A DNA stretch of 64,000 nt from Primula veris (GCA_963682055.1 OY821743.1:17271566-17335565), one strand, 5' to 3'. Positions 1-10,590 are shown, counted from the stretch's first letter. The notes: generated from the sequence alone by a model not told the origin. Translations and numbers: made by a program.

Positions 1-2
1 AC

Positions 3-326
3 GTCCAACGTTGCGACAAGTGCCAACGATTCGCCAAGATACCTCGGCTCCCGTCATCTATGATGACCCCGGTATTGGCACCATGGCCATTCGCACAATG
101 GGCGATTGATATAGTCGGGAAGCTTCCTAAAGCACCCGGCAGCGTCGAATATCTGATCGTGGCGACGGACTACTTCACCAAATGGGTTGAGGCTAAACCT
201 CTCCGTGAAATTAAAGCCAGTAATGTCAAACAGTTCATCTGGGAGCACATCATCACAAGGTTCGGTATACCGTACGCCATCATCGCAGACAATGGAACCC
301 AGTTCAAAGAAGCCAACTTGCAGTTT
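3..326 (+). pseudogene. Truncated Ty3/gypsy integrase fragment
   Basis: The frame is open from the window edge. It begins with the second half of the integrase zinc-binding motif (CDKCQRFAK) and continues into the catalytic core: first Asp in WAIDIVGK, second Asp in IADNGTQF (about 288-290). The third catalytic residue, Glu, is absent because homology to integrase stops near 326 and the frame runs into an unrelated coiled-coil sequence. Integrases of this family insert retrotransposon cDNA into chromosomes; this piece cannot, since it lacks the catalytic Glu and the C-terminal domain. The 5' part lies outside the window. Identification is from the conserved DDE-core motifs. Confidence 0.85.
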
Positions 327-575
327 TGGTACGAAGAACTCGACCATGCTCAGGGTGAATTTGATAACTCCCCTCAAGGCCTAGCTAGCATGATGGTTAG
401 AAATGCTCGTCTTGAGGGGCGCATTAAGGTTCTTACCGAGGAGAACAACGACCTCTCCTCGGAGAATGAATGATTGGTCGTCATGAATGATTCCTACCAA
501 GCTCGGTTAAATTGCGCAGCTCGGATGTCTTTCTCTCGGTCTGGCAGTTCGGTTTTTCCGCCCATTGATCCTTAG
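327..575 (+). pseudogene. Decayed 3' half of coiled-coil transposon gene, fused to integrase
   Basis: This stretch is homologous to the C-terminal half of the intact minus-strand gene at 11186-11665 (shared EFDNSPQGLAS, NARL and SGSSVFPPIDP blocks). It joins the integrase fragment in frame near 327. A TGA at 471-473 sits where the intact copy has a Cys codon; the homologous frame then continues to a TAG at 573-575. The N-terminal half was lost at the integrase junction. It is the outer end of the left arm of the inverted duplication. Confidence 0.75.
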
Positions 576-748
576 TTAGATTAGGCTTATTTTCTGATGT
601 ATTTCCCATTTTGTAATCTGTATCAAGTAATGAAATTTTTTGTTTTTGATAAGTTGTACCTTTTCGTTTTCCATTCCTCTTTGTATATTGAACCGTTTGC
701 AACGCCTCGTTCCTAGCGCCTTTTCGTACTTTGTGCCCTTTGATTCTT

Positions 749-755
749 TATAAAT
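749..755 (+). promoter_or_regulatory. TATA box for the 831-1190 gene
   Basis: TATAAAT lies 82 bp upstream of the ATG. The homologous gene in the right arm has the same box at the same distance (11033-11041, minus strand), so box and spacing are conserved between copies. Confidence 0.6.
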
Positions 756-830
756 GCTCCCTATTGTCTTTGTGTTTCAGTATCCATTCTTCATTTCTCT
801 CTCTCCTTTCCCTATTAGTGTTTAACTGAG

Positions 831-1190
831 ATGGCTCCCATCACCAGGTCTGCTTCCAAAAAGAAAACCCTAGTTGAAGAGCCCACCTTCTTGCTACCCC
901 GTCCCCCTGGTTATGGAAAGGAGAAATTGACGCCGCTTCAACTAAAAGACATCGAGATATCATGGTTGAAACACGATCTTAAGTGTGCTCAGACCGAAAT
1001 GAGGCGGTTCAAACAGTACTGGAAGGAGGAGAGCGCTGCTCGTTTTGCTGCCGAGCAGAAGTGCAAGTCTCAATCTTATGCTTTAAAACAAGTGGAGATT
1101 GGCATTTCCCATTTGGTTAGGAAAAAAGAGCGTCTGGGGGAGCTCTTGGCGAAGAAGGATGCCGATATGGGGGGTAGTTCGAAGAAGTAG
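831..1190 (+). CDS. 119-aa coiled-coil protein of the transposon cluster
   Basis: Starts MAPITRSASKKK, a basic, Ser-rich N-terminus. From about residue 40 it becomes a charged helical region rich in Glu, Lys, Arg and Gln with heptad-like spacing, ending GGSSKK. The ATG is chosen because a TATA box lies 82 bp upstream and the right-arm copy (10591-10959) starts at the same codon. No family of known function is recognised. Its place within a duplicated Ty3/gypsy-derived block suggests an accessory transposon ORF rather than a host gene. It is intact here and stopped in the other arm. Confidence 0.6.
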   Translation: MAPITRSASKKKTLVEEPTFLLPRPPGYGKEKLTPLQLKDIEISWLKHDLKCAQTEMRRFKQYWKEESAARFAAEQKCKSQSYALKQVEIGISHLVRKKERLGELLAKKDADMGGSSKK

Positions 1191-1471
1191 GATGGGCGTT
1201 GTATTTTCTTGTAAACTTTTCTCTTCCTGTTGGAAAAAAGGTAAACCTCTGTCACACGAAAGGACGGTTAATATTTTATTCTTTATGTGGCTCCACTCCT
1301 TTTAACTGTGCTAAGTAATCCCTTTTGTTTTTTATCCCATAATTTGCTGAAAAAAATATCTCTTATTGTCTCTCTCTAGGGTTTTCTCTTCCCGCCAAAA
1401 ATGACTTGCGTCTCGATCTAGGGTTTCGCCGGATAACTGATAGATTTACTGCTTCGATCTACTGCTTGCTC

Positions 1472-3986
1472 ATGACTATGATTGTAAGTGTTTTCGTATT
1501 TTGCTTGGTATTCTATGTATGGCTGTGTTTAGGGCCTGTATTTGATTGGTTGTTGCTGTTATGTATGTGCTGTATGAGATACGGTCGTGTTTGCCTATAT
1601 ATATGTATCTGGGTTGGTGATTGGTGGTTTTTCGTCATGTATAGGAGTTTTGTTGGTTGAGTAGAAAATCTTAGGGTTTCTAGTAAATTGGGGGGGGGGG
1701 GGGGGGGGGGGTTCGCGTATTGTTGTGTTTTTGTTTAGGATATTGATTGAAATTTTTATGATGTTGGGATAGGACATTTTGACCCAATGCCGGGCCCAAG
1801 TTGGCCCGTTTATGGAAGAGGATTTCAAGAAGCTCGCCGAGATACCTGACAACATACGCATTCGGCTGTCTGTCTCCGACGAGGAGGTTATGGGATTTGT
1901 TCCGGCCGGTGAGGTGGCCGTACGTTCCTCGACATTCTTTACCGGGGGTCTTAAACTTCCGTTCACCAAATGGGTGGCCTCGTTCTTTGAGGCCGTCCAG
2001 ATAGCGCCGGCCCAACTGGCTTTGAATGGTTACCGTACTTTGATCGGTATCCAGAGGTTATCGGAGTTGTCTGGGATAAAAATCGAACTGAAAGATGTGT
2101 TCGGGGTATATAGTTTGAGTTTTGAACGTCGGAGCTCGTATCTGAAGTCATTGCGCTTATTCTCGCGGCTTGTCCTCGGTCTTCCTGATACGAATAAGGA
2201 GCATAATCTTGTCATTGTGATTGCTTCCGGAGAATGGGGCTGTGCCGGACACCAGATTCCCGGACCTACTACGACGGCTCCGGATAGTCCCGACCTAGGT
2301 GCTCCCAATGTCGAAGCTCTCTTGGCACTTTGGAACTGGTGGGGGCCGGGACCGGCAAAGGATCCGGCGAGCCGTACTGCTCCCATGCTCTTAGGTTATC
2401 CTGCGAGGCCGGTGACCAAGGGCAATCCTGCACCCGAGATTCCCAAGGAGACTGAGGAGGACTTTCTCAAAATTATCAGGGCGAGAAGCGCCTCACGGGG
2501 AGGGAAAAAGCTTGCTCGTCCTAAACGCCAAGCATCAGATGATGCTATTGGGACCTTGAAGAAGGCTAAGGGGTCAGAGACCTCGGTGAATGAAGAGGTT
2601 GCGGATGCTGGTACTACCGAGGAGGCTGCTGCACATGGTGAGGTACATGTATGTTTGTTTGTGTGAATAGTCGACTTTGAAATCTAGTGTTCCTTTCTTT
2701 ATACGTTATCTTGTTTCAGTTATTGACTTCTTCATTGGTTACCCTTGCTCTTGCCTGGTCTATGGGTATTATTGTGTTTCAGGGGTCGATTGATGACGTA
2801 TTCAGTCATATGAACCTCTTGGTGAACATGGGCGAGGAGACGATGACCCTGCCTGTCATCTCGCCTACTCATACCGAGGATCCGATAGATCTTCCTGTTT
2901 ACTCGCCCATCCGTACCGTGGAGGTGATCGAGCGTAGGGCCCCTGAGACTGGTCCTTCAGAGGAGGTGAGGGAAGAAGAGGAGGTGGAAGCTGGCAAGGA
3001 AACTGCCGTGGAGGTTGCGATTGGTGGTGAGGAGGAGGTTCCCGAGGGACCTGAAAAGGTGTTGATAGACGGGGCTGCAATGACCCATTACATTGAGCGT
3101 TGTGGGGGTGAATTGTTGGAGCAACCCCGAGTCTTGAGGATGGGGTATACTGCTCTTGAGCCCCTCGTCGTTAAGGATGCAGAGAAAATAGCTGCTCTGC
3201 CTGTGAAGTCAGTTATAGAGAAGGCCAGCGCTGATGCGCTTCGGGTATGTTGCGTTCTCATTTGATTACATAGGTCGTGACGCTCTTCTTTTAGCTGTTG
3301 TTTGATGTTTCTAAATGCAGGTTTTCGTGGATATTGCGGTGTTAAGGGATCAGCTGTCGGCATTAGAGGCCGAAAACAAAGCAATGGCTGAGGATAAAGC
3401 TCAGCAGTTGAAGTTGGTCTCCGAGCTAGAGGCGGAGAAAGAGAAGCTGGTGGCCGAAAATAAAATAGCGGCCGAGGAGAGAGTCAAGATGGCGAAGTTG
3501 TCCTCAGATTACGATAAATTGGTGGGAGACAACTTACGCCTGACTGAGGAAGTTGAGAAGCTGGGGGCCGAGAAAGAGCAGCTGGTCGAAAAATACGACC
3601 TACTGGAGGTCGATAACTTGCTCATGGCGGAGGACGTGGAGGCCGGAACATCGGAGGTTGCGGCTCTGAAAGTAGCGCAAGCAGATGAACGGGCAAAGTT
3701 AGCAATGATGGCTAACTTTTCTGTCTTTTGCGCTCATGTTCGCGCTCTCAATTTCGCGAAGGCTCCCATGTCGGATCGGGCGTGGTCGGAATTGGTGTAC
3801 CCCTGTCCCCAAGGTGCACCGCCGAGACCCTTAGATTGGGCAAATCTTCGCGACGAGGAGCTCCCCCGGCTGCCAAGGCAGACGACTTCGACAGCGCTCC
3901 TTCCCCATTTCGTTTCGCCCCCGTCCACTCCTCGGCCTGCTGCTGATGTGACTCTCCCACCCACATCCCCTCGGGTGGAGCCTTGA
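1472..3986 (+). CDS. Four-exon transposon gene with Transposase_28-like domain and C-terminal coiled coil (669 aa)
   Basis: Exons: 1472-1483, 1773-2642, 2783-3244, 3321-3986. All junctions are GT-AG and the joined frame is open for 669 aa. Exon 1 codes only MTMI; its donor GTAAGT and the acceptor at 1771-1772 recur in the right-arm copy. Residues about 45-110 (VPAGEVAVRSS, GGLKLPF, LALNGYRTLIG) match the pattern of the Pfam 'putative gypsy type transposon' domain (Transposase_28). A Gly/Pro and acidic linker follows; residues about 455-560 are a long coiled coil with LEAEKEKL-type repeats; the tail is Pro-rich. Such ORFs accompany plant Ty3/gypsy elements and their function is not established. 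The frame is intact although the neighbours are decayed. An upstream non-AUG start cannot be excluded. Confidence 0.7.
1690..1711 (+). repeat. 22-nt poly-G run in intron 1
   Basis: Uninterrupted run of 22 G within the first intron of the spliced transposon gene. The corresponding run in the right arm (near 9661, read as C on the plus strand) has about 8 bases, so the tract expanded in the left arm. Confidence 0.9.
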
Positions 3987-4218
3987 TCATTTTACTTGTA
4001 TTTTTGCTGTTATTTTTTGTGTAGCTTAGCGTATGGTCTTTTGGTACCCGAGTTGTGGGCCGCTTTTGTAACTAGACAGATTCTTTTGGGAAGTGATAAT
4101 ATATGTGTTCTGTTGTCTTTCTGTTTGGCTTCCCTAGTTAATTGCCTTGTTTGTGGGTCGTCGTCTTTTGAAGGATGTGAAAACAAAATCTTGTCAGGTT
4201 CCTGTCAATCCCCTTGCC

Positions 4219-4791
4219 ATGGTGGTCTAGACCTCGCCTAGTCGTAGTGTGGGATATGTTATAGATGGTCTTGAAAGATCTAAGGCGTCCCTGACTTCTG
4301 AACTGAATTCTGCTCGTCGTGAAATCGAGGGTCTGAATATTCATATTGCAAACTTGTCGATTCGATTACGTGACTTGGGCGAGAAGTTCAGCAAGAAGAC
4401 CGCCCATTATACGGCAAATAAGGGAAAGGCTAAAGAGCTTCTTAGCGCGCTTCGGCGTTCTCGTGATGATTCCCGAGGCCGGGTGACGAGCTTGAACTTG
4501 GTTTTAGGGGCCGTTTTCGAGGACGCGGACCTGTTGCTATCCTTTGTCAAAGCATATTGGGCCCGAAGTCGCGCATTAGAGGTGCTTGAGCATGTAAAAG
4601 GCATGTGTGGTGTTACCCGAACAGAGCGCATAGTTGATGCGATGGCTGGGGTAACTGAGACCACGTCTGCCTTGAACCGAGTGGATGCGGTCGTGCGGGA
4701 GCGTTTGGGGACGCAAATTGTCTCGTTGCAAGATATTCATTTCGCTGAGGCCGTCGAGACCTCAGTGTCTGTTGACGGGTTGTCGGATTAA
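4219..4791 (+). pseudogene. Left-arm copy of 190-aa coiled-coil gene, nonsense-mutated
   Basis: Homologous over its length to the intact minus-strand gene at 6455-7027. The ATG at 4219 has a strong context (gccATGG), but the fourth codon is TAG (4228-4230) where the other copy has a Trp codon. The frame then stays open to the TAA after DGLSD. The protein would be helical, with repeated Leu/Arg/Ala heptads and no recognised catalytic motif. No in-frame ATG follows soon after the stop, so this copy is probably dead unless the first exon is spliced differently. Confidence 0.65.
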
Positions 4792-4936
4792 TGGTGGAGT
4801 AGCCTGTTTTGTCATTGTACTTGTATCTTGTATAAAAATCTTCGTTTTTCTTCTTCCCTGTCTTTCTTTATTTTTTGATGAATATTCATTTCTTCCTTTC
4901 TTTCCCATATTTTTTTTTATATAGGCACATGCCACT

Positions 4937-5572
4937 ATGTCGCACCAGGATGGTTCTCCTTGCCCAGTTAGTCTGGGGCTAGGGCCTATCGGTGCTTCCC
5001 GGGACGAGGTCTCATCTGGTGCGGCTTGTGAAGGGCATGCCAATTGGCCTTACATTGTTTTAATGAGCAAAAACGTCGAGTTGCTCGATCGATGTGCCCG
5101 ACTTAGGGCCAAGTTGAAAACACAGGCGTCCTCTTTTCGTGAGTACGTCCGTCGTGTCGAGCATGTTGTTAAGGTTCAGGAGCGTCGTCTAGATCGATAT
5201 TGGCGTGTGAAGGAAAAATACCTCGGTAAACTAAAATCATTGGTTACCAAAGCCAATATGCTGGTGAAGTATTTCCGTCTGTCCCGATCTAGATATGATG
5301 CTTCTGCGGCTATGATCGACATTCGTAAGCTTCCCTTCGATGATGCTCGCCGTAAAGCGGCCTCGGAGGCTCACGAGATCGCTAAAGGAGCCGAGTTCTC
5401 CGCACGGCTTAAGACGCTGTCCTGCGTTGGTGCCCATACGACCAACTTTGACGCCCTCATCTCTGAGGAGCGTTTTGATGGCGAGGAGACCGATGGGGAT
5501 ATGTCGACAGATGACGAAGAGGTCGAGCTCGGTCTATTGCCGTCGTGCTCCTCATGTAGTAGTAGTTCTTAA
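4937..5572 (+). CDS. 211-aa basic helical protein with acidic Ser-rich tail
   Basis: Begins MSHQDGSPCP. About residues 45-130 are strongly basic and helical (many Arg, Lys and Val heptads), followed by an acidic stretch with ETDGD and TDDEEVEL and a Cys/Ser-only end. I recognise no family. It is in the loop of the inverted duplication, on the same strand as the left-arm genes, with no counterpart in the right arm. A pyrimidine-rich tract ending in AG just before the ATG (about 4910-4924) could be a splice acceptor, so an upstream exon is possible. Confidence 0.5.
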   Translation: MSHQDGSPCPVSLGLGPIGASRDEVSSGAACEGHANWPYIVLMSKNVELLDRCARLRAKLKTQASSFREYVRRVEHVVKVQERRLDRYWRVKEKYLGKLKSLVTKANMLVKYFRLSRSRYDASAAMIDIRKLPFDDARRKAASEAHEIAKGAEFSARLKTLSCVGAHTTNFDALISEERFDGEETDGDMSTDDEEVELGLLPSCSSCSSSS

Positions 5573-5603
5573 ATCAATTTCTTTATTGTTGGTTGTACCT
5601 TGT

Positions 5604-5770
5604 TGCCTCCGTAATGTGGGCGAGGACTATTTGTTTCATTTCTTTATTCTTGTGTTCGGATCTTCTTATTATCGTATTGATATTCCATTGATTGGATTGA
5701 CTTTCCTTGCTGATTTCTTCGTTTGATATTTTATTGCTTCTGTAAAGTGAGCGAGGACTATTTGTTTTAT
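5604..5770 (+). repeat. Two direct copies of a 36-bp motif
   Basis: The segments 5604-5640 and 5735-5770 share GCGAGGACTATTTGTT and neighbouring bases, about 131 bp apart. They follow the 4937-5572 gene and end exactly at the primer binding site. Between them is T-rich sequence without a gene. Confidence 0.6.
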
Positions 5771-5788
5771 TTCCCACAGACGGCGCCA
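5771..5788 (-). promoter_or_regulatory. Primer binding site complementary to tRNA-Lys(UUU)
   Basis: On the plus strand these 18 bases equal the last 15 bases of the tRNA-Lys gene at 21485-21557 followed by CCA, so the minus strand is a perfect tRNA-Lys primer site. It is next to an LTR of the same orientation. Use of tRNA-Lys primers is known in plant Ty3/gypsy elements. Confidence 0.8.
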
Positions 5789-6346
5789 TTTAACAAAGCC
5801 ATAACTTTGATCGGTCGCGTTAGGCTTTTCAACAATAATAAATCATGAATTGACAATAAACGATGAACACTTCTCGATCTTTATTAGTATTCGGCAATCG
5901 CCCTTGTTCGGACTACAACTTATATCACTATATTTATGCTCGGATCCGCTGTTCGATCCGGAAGATGATCTTTCTCTTCTCTTTGTGCTCGACTTTCTGC
6001 CTGACTCGGTTAGGCTTTTGATGTGATACGTCCTGACTAGTATTTTTCTTTTCTCTCCTTCTCTCTATATTTTTTAGGTATGATTTCTGGTATCCTGGTC
6101 TTGGGGGGGATACTTGGCTATTTATAGGCAAGTATGCCTCCCAATATGTTGACAAATGTCTCTATCTTGTGAGATTTTTCTGACATGGGTCCTTATTTAA
6201 GTGGGCTTGGGCTTTTAGTAAGATCCAATCCTATTCTCAAAGAAAGACTTGAGATAGCCCATTTAAGCATTAGATACCCCTCTATGATGGGTGGGTCGAT
6301 TCCTACCCGAATAGATACATTCGGGTCTAATTTTTATGTTCTATCA
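5789..6346 (-). mobile_element. Reverse-oriented Ty3/gypsy LTR
   Basis: Read on the minus strand it starts TGATAG at 6346, contains a promoter-like TATAAATAG (plus 6118-6126), and abuts the tRNA-Lys primer site at 5788. The usual terminal CA is not evident at the primer-site end, so that boundary is approximate. A shorter plus-oriented copy of the LTR terminus is at 14178-14226. The LTR sits in the loop of the inverted duplication. Confidence 0.65.
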
Positions 6347-6454
6347 GACAGGGATATCTTATCGAACAAAGAAAATAAAAGACACGAAAGTAGAAGAATG
6401 AAGATTTTTTATATACAAGCTACATATAAAATAACAAAACAAGCTACACGATCA

Positions 6455-7027
6455 TCAATCTGATAACCCATCAACAGACGCTGAGGTCTCTACGGCGTCA
6501 GCGAAATGGATATTTCGCAACGAGACAATTTGAGTCCCCAAACGTTCCTGTACGACCGCATCTACTTGGTTCAAGGCAGCCGTGGTCTCAGTTACCCCGG
6601 CCATAGCGTCACCCATGCGCTCTGCCCAGGCAACACCACGCATCCCTTTTACATGATCGAGCACCTCTAATGCGCGACTTCGGGCCCAATACGCTCTGGC
6701 AAAGGATAGCAACAGGTCCGCGTCTTCGAAAACGGCCCCTAGAACCAAGTTCAAGCTCGTCACCCGGCCTCGGGCTTCATCACGAGAGCGCCGAAGCGCA
6801 CCAAGAAACTCTTTAGCCTTTCCCTTATTTGCCATATAGTATGCGGTCTTCTTACTGAACCTCTCTCCCAAGTCACGTAATCGAATCGACAAATTTGAAA
6901 TATGAATATTCAAACCATCGATTTCGCGCCGAGCAGAATTCAGTTCAGAGGATAGGGACGCGTTAGCTTTTTCAAGACCGTTTATAACATCGCCTACGCT
7001 ACGACTAGGCGAGGTCCAGGCCACCAT
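6455..7027 (-). CDS. 190-aa coiled-coil transposon-cluster protein, intact copy
   Basis: ATG at 7027 in the context CCATGG, TGA ending at 6455. N-terminus MVAWTSPSRSVG, then continuous helix-forming sequence with Leu/Ala/Arg heptads (ELNSARREIDGLNIHISNL, DLLLSFARAYWARSRALEVL). No signal peptide, membrane segment or catalytic motif is seen. An upstream spliced exon is possible, because the same frame is open back to 7138. It is the intact partner of 4219-4791. Function unknown; probably an accessory ORF of the retroelement. Confidence 0.6.
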   Translation of the reverse strand: MVAWTSPSRSVGDVINGLEKANASLSSELNSARREIDGLNIHISNLSIRLRDLGERFSKKTAYYMANKGKAKEFLGALRRSRDEARGRVTSLNLVLGAVFEDADLLLSFARAYWARSRALEVLDHVKGMRGVAWAERMGDAMAGVTETTAALNQVDAVVQERLGTQIVSLRNIHFADAVETSASVDGLSD

Positions 7028-7248
7028 GGCAAGGGGATTGGCGGGTACCTGACAAGATGTTTTTACATCCTTGAAAAGACGACGACCCACAAACAGGAGA
7101 ATTAACAAGGAAAGCCAAACAGAAAGAAAACATAGCACCTATATTATCACTTCCCAAAAGAATATCTTTCTAGTTACACAAGAGACCCATAATTCGGGTA
7201 ACAAAAGACTTTACGCTAAGATACAGAGAAAATATTACAAGTAAATGG

Positions 7249-9868
7249 TCAAGGCTCCACCTGAGGGGATGCGGGTGGGGGAATCACGACAACAGCAGAT
7301 CGAGGGGTCGTTGGAGCCGACCCGGAATGGGGACGGAGCGCCGTCGAAATAGTATGTCCCGGCATCCGTGGGAGCTCCTCGTCTAGGAGGTTGGCCCAAT
7401 CCTGAGGCTTAGGAGGTGCACCTTGCGGACAGGGATAAACCAACTCCGACCATGCCCGGTCCGAGAATGGCACCTTTGCAAACTTTAGAGCTCGGACATG
7501 AGCGCAAAAGACGGAAAAATTAGCCATCATTGCAAACTTTTTTCCGTTCGTCTGCCTGCTCTGCCTTCAGAGCAGCAACCTCGGATGTTCCGGCCTCCAC
7601 ATCCTCCGCCATGAGCAAGTTATCGGCCTCTAGTAGATCATATTTCTCGACCCACTCCTCTTTTTCGGCCCCCATCTTCTCCATTTCCTCGGTCAGGCGT
7701 AAGATATCTCCTACCAACTTCTCGTTATCAGAGGTCAATTTAGCCATCTGGGCTTTCTCCTCGGCCGTTATTTTGCTTTCGACCATCAGCTTCTCTTTCT
7801 CCGCCTCTAGCTCGGAGACTAACTTCGCTTGCTGAACTTTATCCTCGGCCAAGGCTTTATTTTCGGCCGTCAGCTTCTCTTTCTCCGCCTCTAGCTCGGA
7901 GACCAACTTCACTTGCTGAGCTTTATCCTCGGCCAAAGCCTTATTTTCGGCCATCAGCTTCTCCTTCTCAGCCTCTAGTGCCGACAGCTGATCCCTTAAC
8001 ACCACGATATCCACGAAGACCTGTATTTAGAGACATAAGACACCATCCAAAACAAGAGCATCACGACCTAAAAAAAAAAAAACGTGCGCAACATACCCGA
8101 AGCGCGTCAGTACTGGCCTGCTCTATCACCGACATTGCAGGACGAGCAGCTATCTTCTCTGCATCCTTGACAACGAGTGGCTTAAGAGCAGTATACCCCA
8201 TCCTCAAGACTCGGGGTTGCTCCAACAGTTCACCCCTACACCGATCAATATAACGGGTCATTGCCACCCCGTCCACCAACACCTTTTCAGGTCCCTCGAG
8301 AATCTCATCCTCGACACCCACCACAACTCCCATGGCAGTCTCTTTGCCGGCTTCCACCTCCACTTCCTCCCTCACCTCCTTCTCCGAAGAACCGGCCTCA
8401 GGGGCCCCATGCTCGGTCACCTCCGGATGGGCGAGCCAACAGGCAGATCTATCGGATCCTCAATACGGGCAGACGAGACGACAGGCAGGGTCATCGTATC
8501 CTCGCCCATGCTCACCAGGAGGTTCATATGTTCAAATATGTTGTCGAACGGCCCCTGAAACACCATAATACCCATAGACCGGGCAAGAGCAAGGGTAACC
8601 AATGAAGAAGTCAATAACTGAAACAAGATAGCATATAAAGCAGGGAACAACAGAGTCAAAAGGCAACTATTAACAAAAACAAATACACTTACATCGAGAT
8701 TCGCAACAGCCTCCTCGGTGGTATCACCTTGGGACGATGCGACCACCTCTACACCCCTGCCAACATCCGCAACCTCCACATTACCTGAGGTCTCAACCCC
8801 TCTAGCCCTCTTCGGGGTGCCAACAGCGGGGTCCGATGCTCGACGTTTAGAACGAGTGGGCTTTTTCCCTCCCCGAGCAGCACTTCGAGCCCTGACAACT
8901 TTTACGAATTCCTCCTCGGGCTCTTTAGGGATCTCGGGCGCAGAATTCCCCTTGGTCACTGGCCCCGCAGGGTACCCAAGTAGCAGGGGAGCAGAACGGC
9001 TTGCCGGATCCTTGGTAGGCCCAGGCCCCCACCATTTCCAAAGCGCTAAGAGAGCCTCAACATTGGGAATGCCGAGGTCTGGAATGGCAGGAGCTGTGGT
9101 CACAGGTCCAGGGATCTGGTGTCCTGCACAGCCCCATTCCCCAGACGCAATCAAAACACCAAGGTTATGTTCTTTGTTGGTGTCCGGCAACCCAATTACC
9201 AGCCGGGAGAATGCGCGCAATGTCTTCAAATACGAACTGCGGTGCTCGAAACTCAAACTGTAGACCCCGAAGACATCTTTCAGTTCAATGTCTATCCCCG
9301 ATACTTCCGACAACCTTTGAATACCGATCAAGGTTCGGTAACCATTCAGAGCGAGTTTGGCCGGAGCTATCTGGACGGCCTCAAAGAACGAAGCCACCCA
9401 CTCCGTAAACGGAAGTCTAAGACCCCTAGTGAAGAAGGCCGAGGAACGCACAGCTACCTCGCCGGTAGGGACATATCCCAAAACCTCCTCATCAGAGACA
9501 AGCAGCCGAATGTGTATGTTATCCGGTATTCCGGCGAGCCTCTTAAAGTTCTCTTCCACAAATGTGCCAACTTGGGCCAGACATTGGGTCAAAATTTCCT
9601 ATCCAAACATCATCACAAATCCATCAAAATACTAACCCCAAAACACATGACACGACAAATCCCCCCCCAATTGTTCGAAACCCTAAAAAGTTTTCCATCA
9701 ACCCAACAAATATCTTATACAGGAAGAAAAACCACTACTCAACAACCTAGATAGACAAATATAGACAACTAAAACAAAATATGACCACAACCACAAATCA
9801 AATACGAATCCTAATCACAGAAGTATCCAAACAAACAAACCACAAAATACGAATATACTTACAGTCAT
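7249..9868 (-). pseudogene. Right-arm copy of the spliced Transposase_28-like gene, frameshifted
   Basis: Same exon structure as 1472-3986 on the opposite strand: exon 1 9863-9868 (ATGACT then GTAAGT), exon 2 8693-9598, exon 3 8097-8554, exon 4 7249-8020. All four splice pairs are conserved. Two lesions break the frame: a 7-nt deletion in exon 3 near 8421-8427 and a 1-nt insertion near 7531-7545. The coiled-coil part has one more 35-residue repeat than the left copy (three against two), which accounts for the longer exon 4. The exon 2 product, with the Transposase_28-like region, is still open. Confidence 0.75.
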
Positions 9869-10590
9869 GATCACGAGCAAGCGAGGGAGAATAGCAGTAA
9901 ATCTCTCAACCGTTACGACAAACCCTAGATGGAGAGGCAGAAAATTTTTGGCGGGAAGAACAAACCCTAGAGAGAGAAGATAAGAGATATTTTTCTTCAG
10001 CAAATTATGAGGTAAAAAACTAAAGGGATTACTTAGCACAGTTAAAAGGAGTGGAGCCACAGAAAGAATAAAATAATAACCGTCCTTTCGTGTGACAGAG
10101 GTTTACCTTTTTTCCAACCGCTGCTGTTTTCGACAAGTAAACGCTCCAGATCTTGCCACGTCAGATAGTATATCTCACTAACCAAGACAGTTCACATCAT
10201 TATACCTAAATAAACGGCCAGTGGACCCTACCACGAAATGCTTCCTGCATACGCTACCAATATTACCAAACCGAGGATGTTCTTCGATTAAGTTCCTCGA
10301 CGCCAAACCGTGTCTTACCCGAAATGCACACTGAACAAGGTGGACGGAGACCGTTCCTAGCTCGACGGCATTTGAGCATCAAGTCTAACAACGCTCTCCG
10401 GGGGGATAACCACGGTGCACCATGCTCGGTGTCCGATACTAAGACATCGAAATATATCAACATAAAGGCAAAGCAAATAAAATAGACAGGATCGAATTGC
10501 AAAACACAAGTTTTATTCATCCACAAAGGGGAAAACAACCAGTTACAACGGGAAAAATAAAAATTACAACTTCAACACTAGAATACTTCT
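9869..10590. other. Right-arm UTR/intergenic stretch with a right-only segment
   Basis: 9869-10125 matches the left-arm sequence between the 119-aa gene and the spliced gene. 10126-10560 has no left-arm counterpart and shows no convincing gene; it probably contains the 3' UTR of the minus-strand gene at 10591-10959, lost from the left arm by deletion, or a later insertion. Confidence 0.5.

Larger units (their letters stand above)
328..4880 (+). repeat. Left arm of large inverted duplication
   Basis: In order it carries the coiled-coil remnant, the 119-aa gene, the spliced gene and the 4219-4791 pseudogene. The same set lies in the same order on the opposite strand at about 6360-11443. Similarity includes UTRs and introns (for example 1235-1320 against 10013-10110), so it is a genomic duplication and not only related genes. 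Outer and inner limits are read by eye and may be off by tens of bases. Confidence 0.8.
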
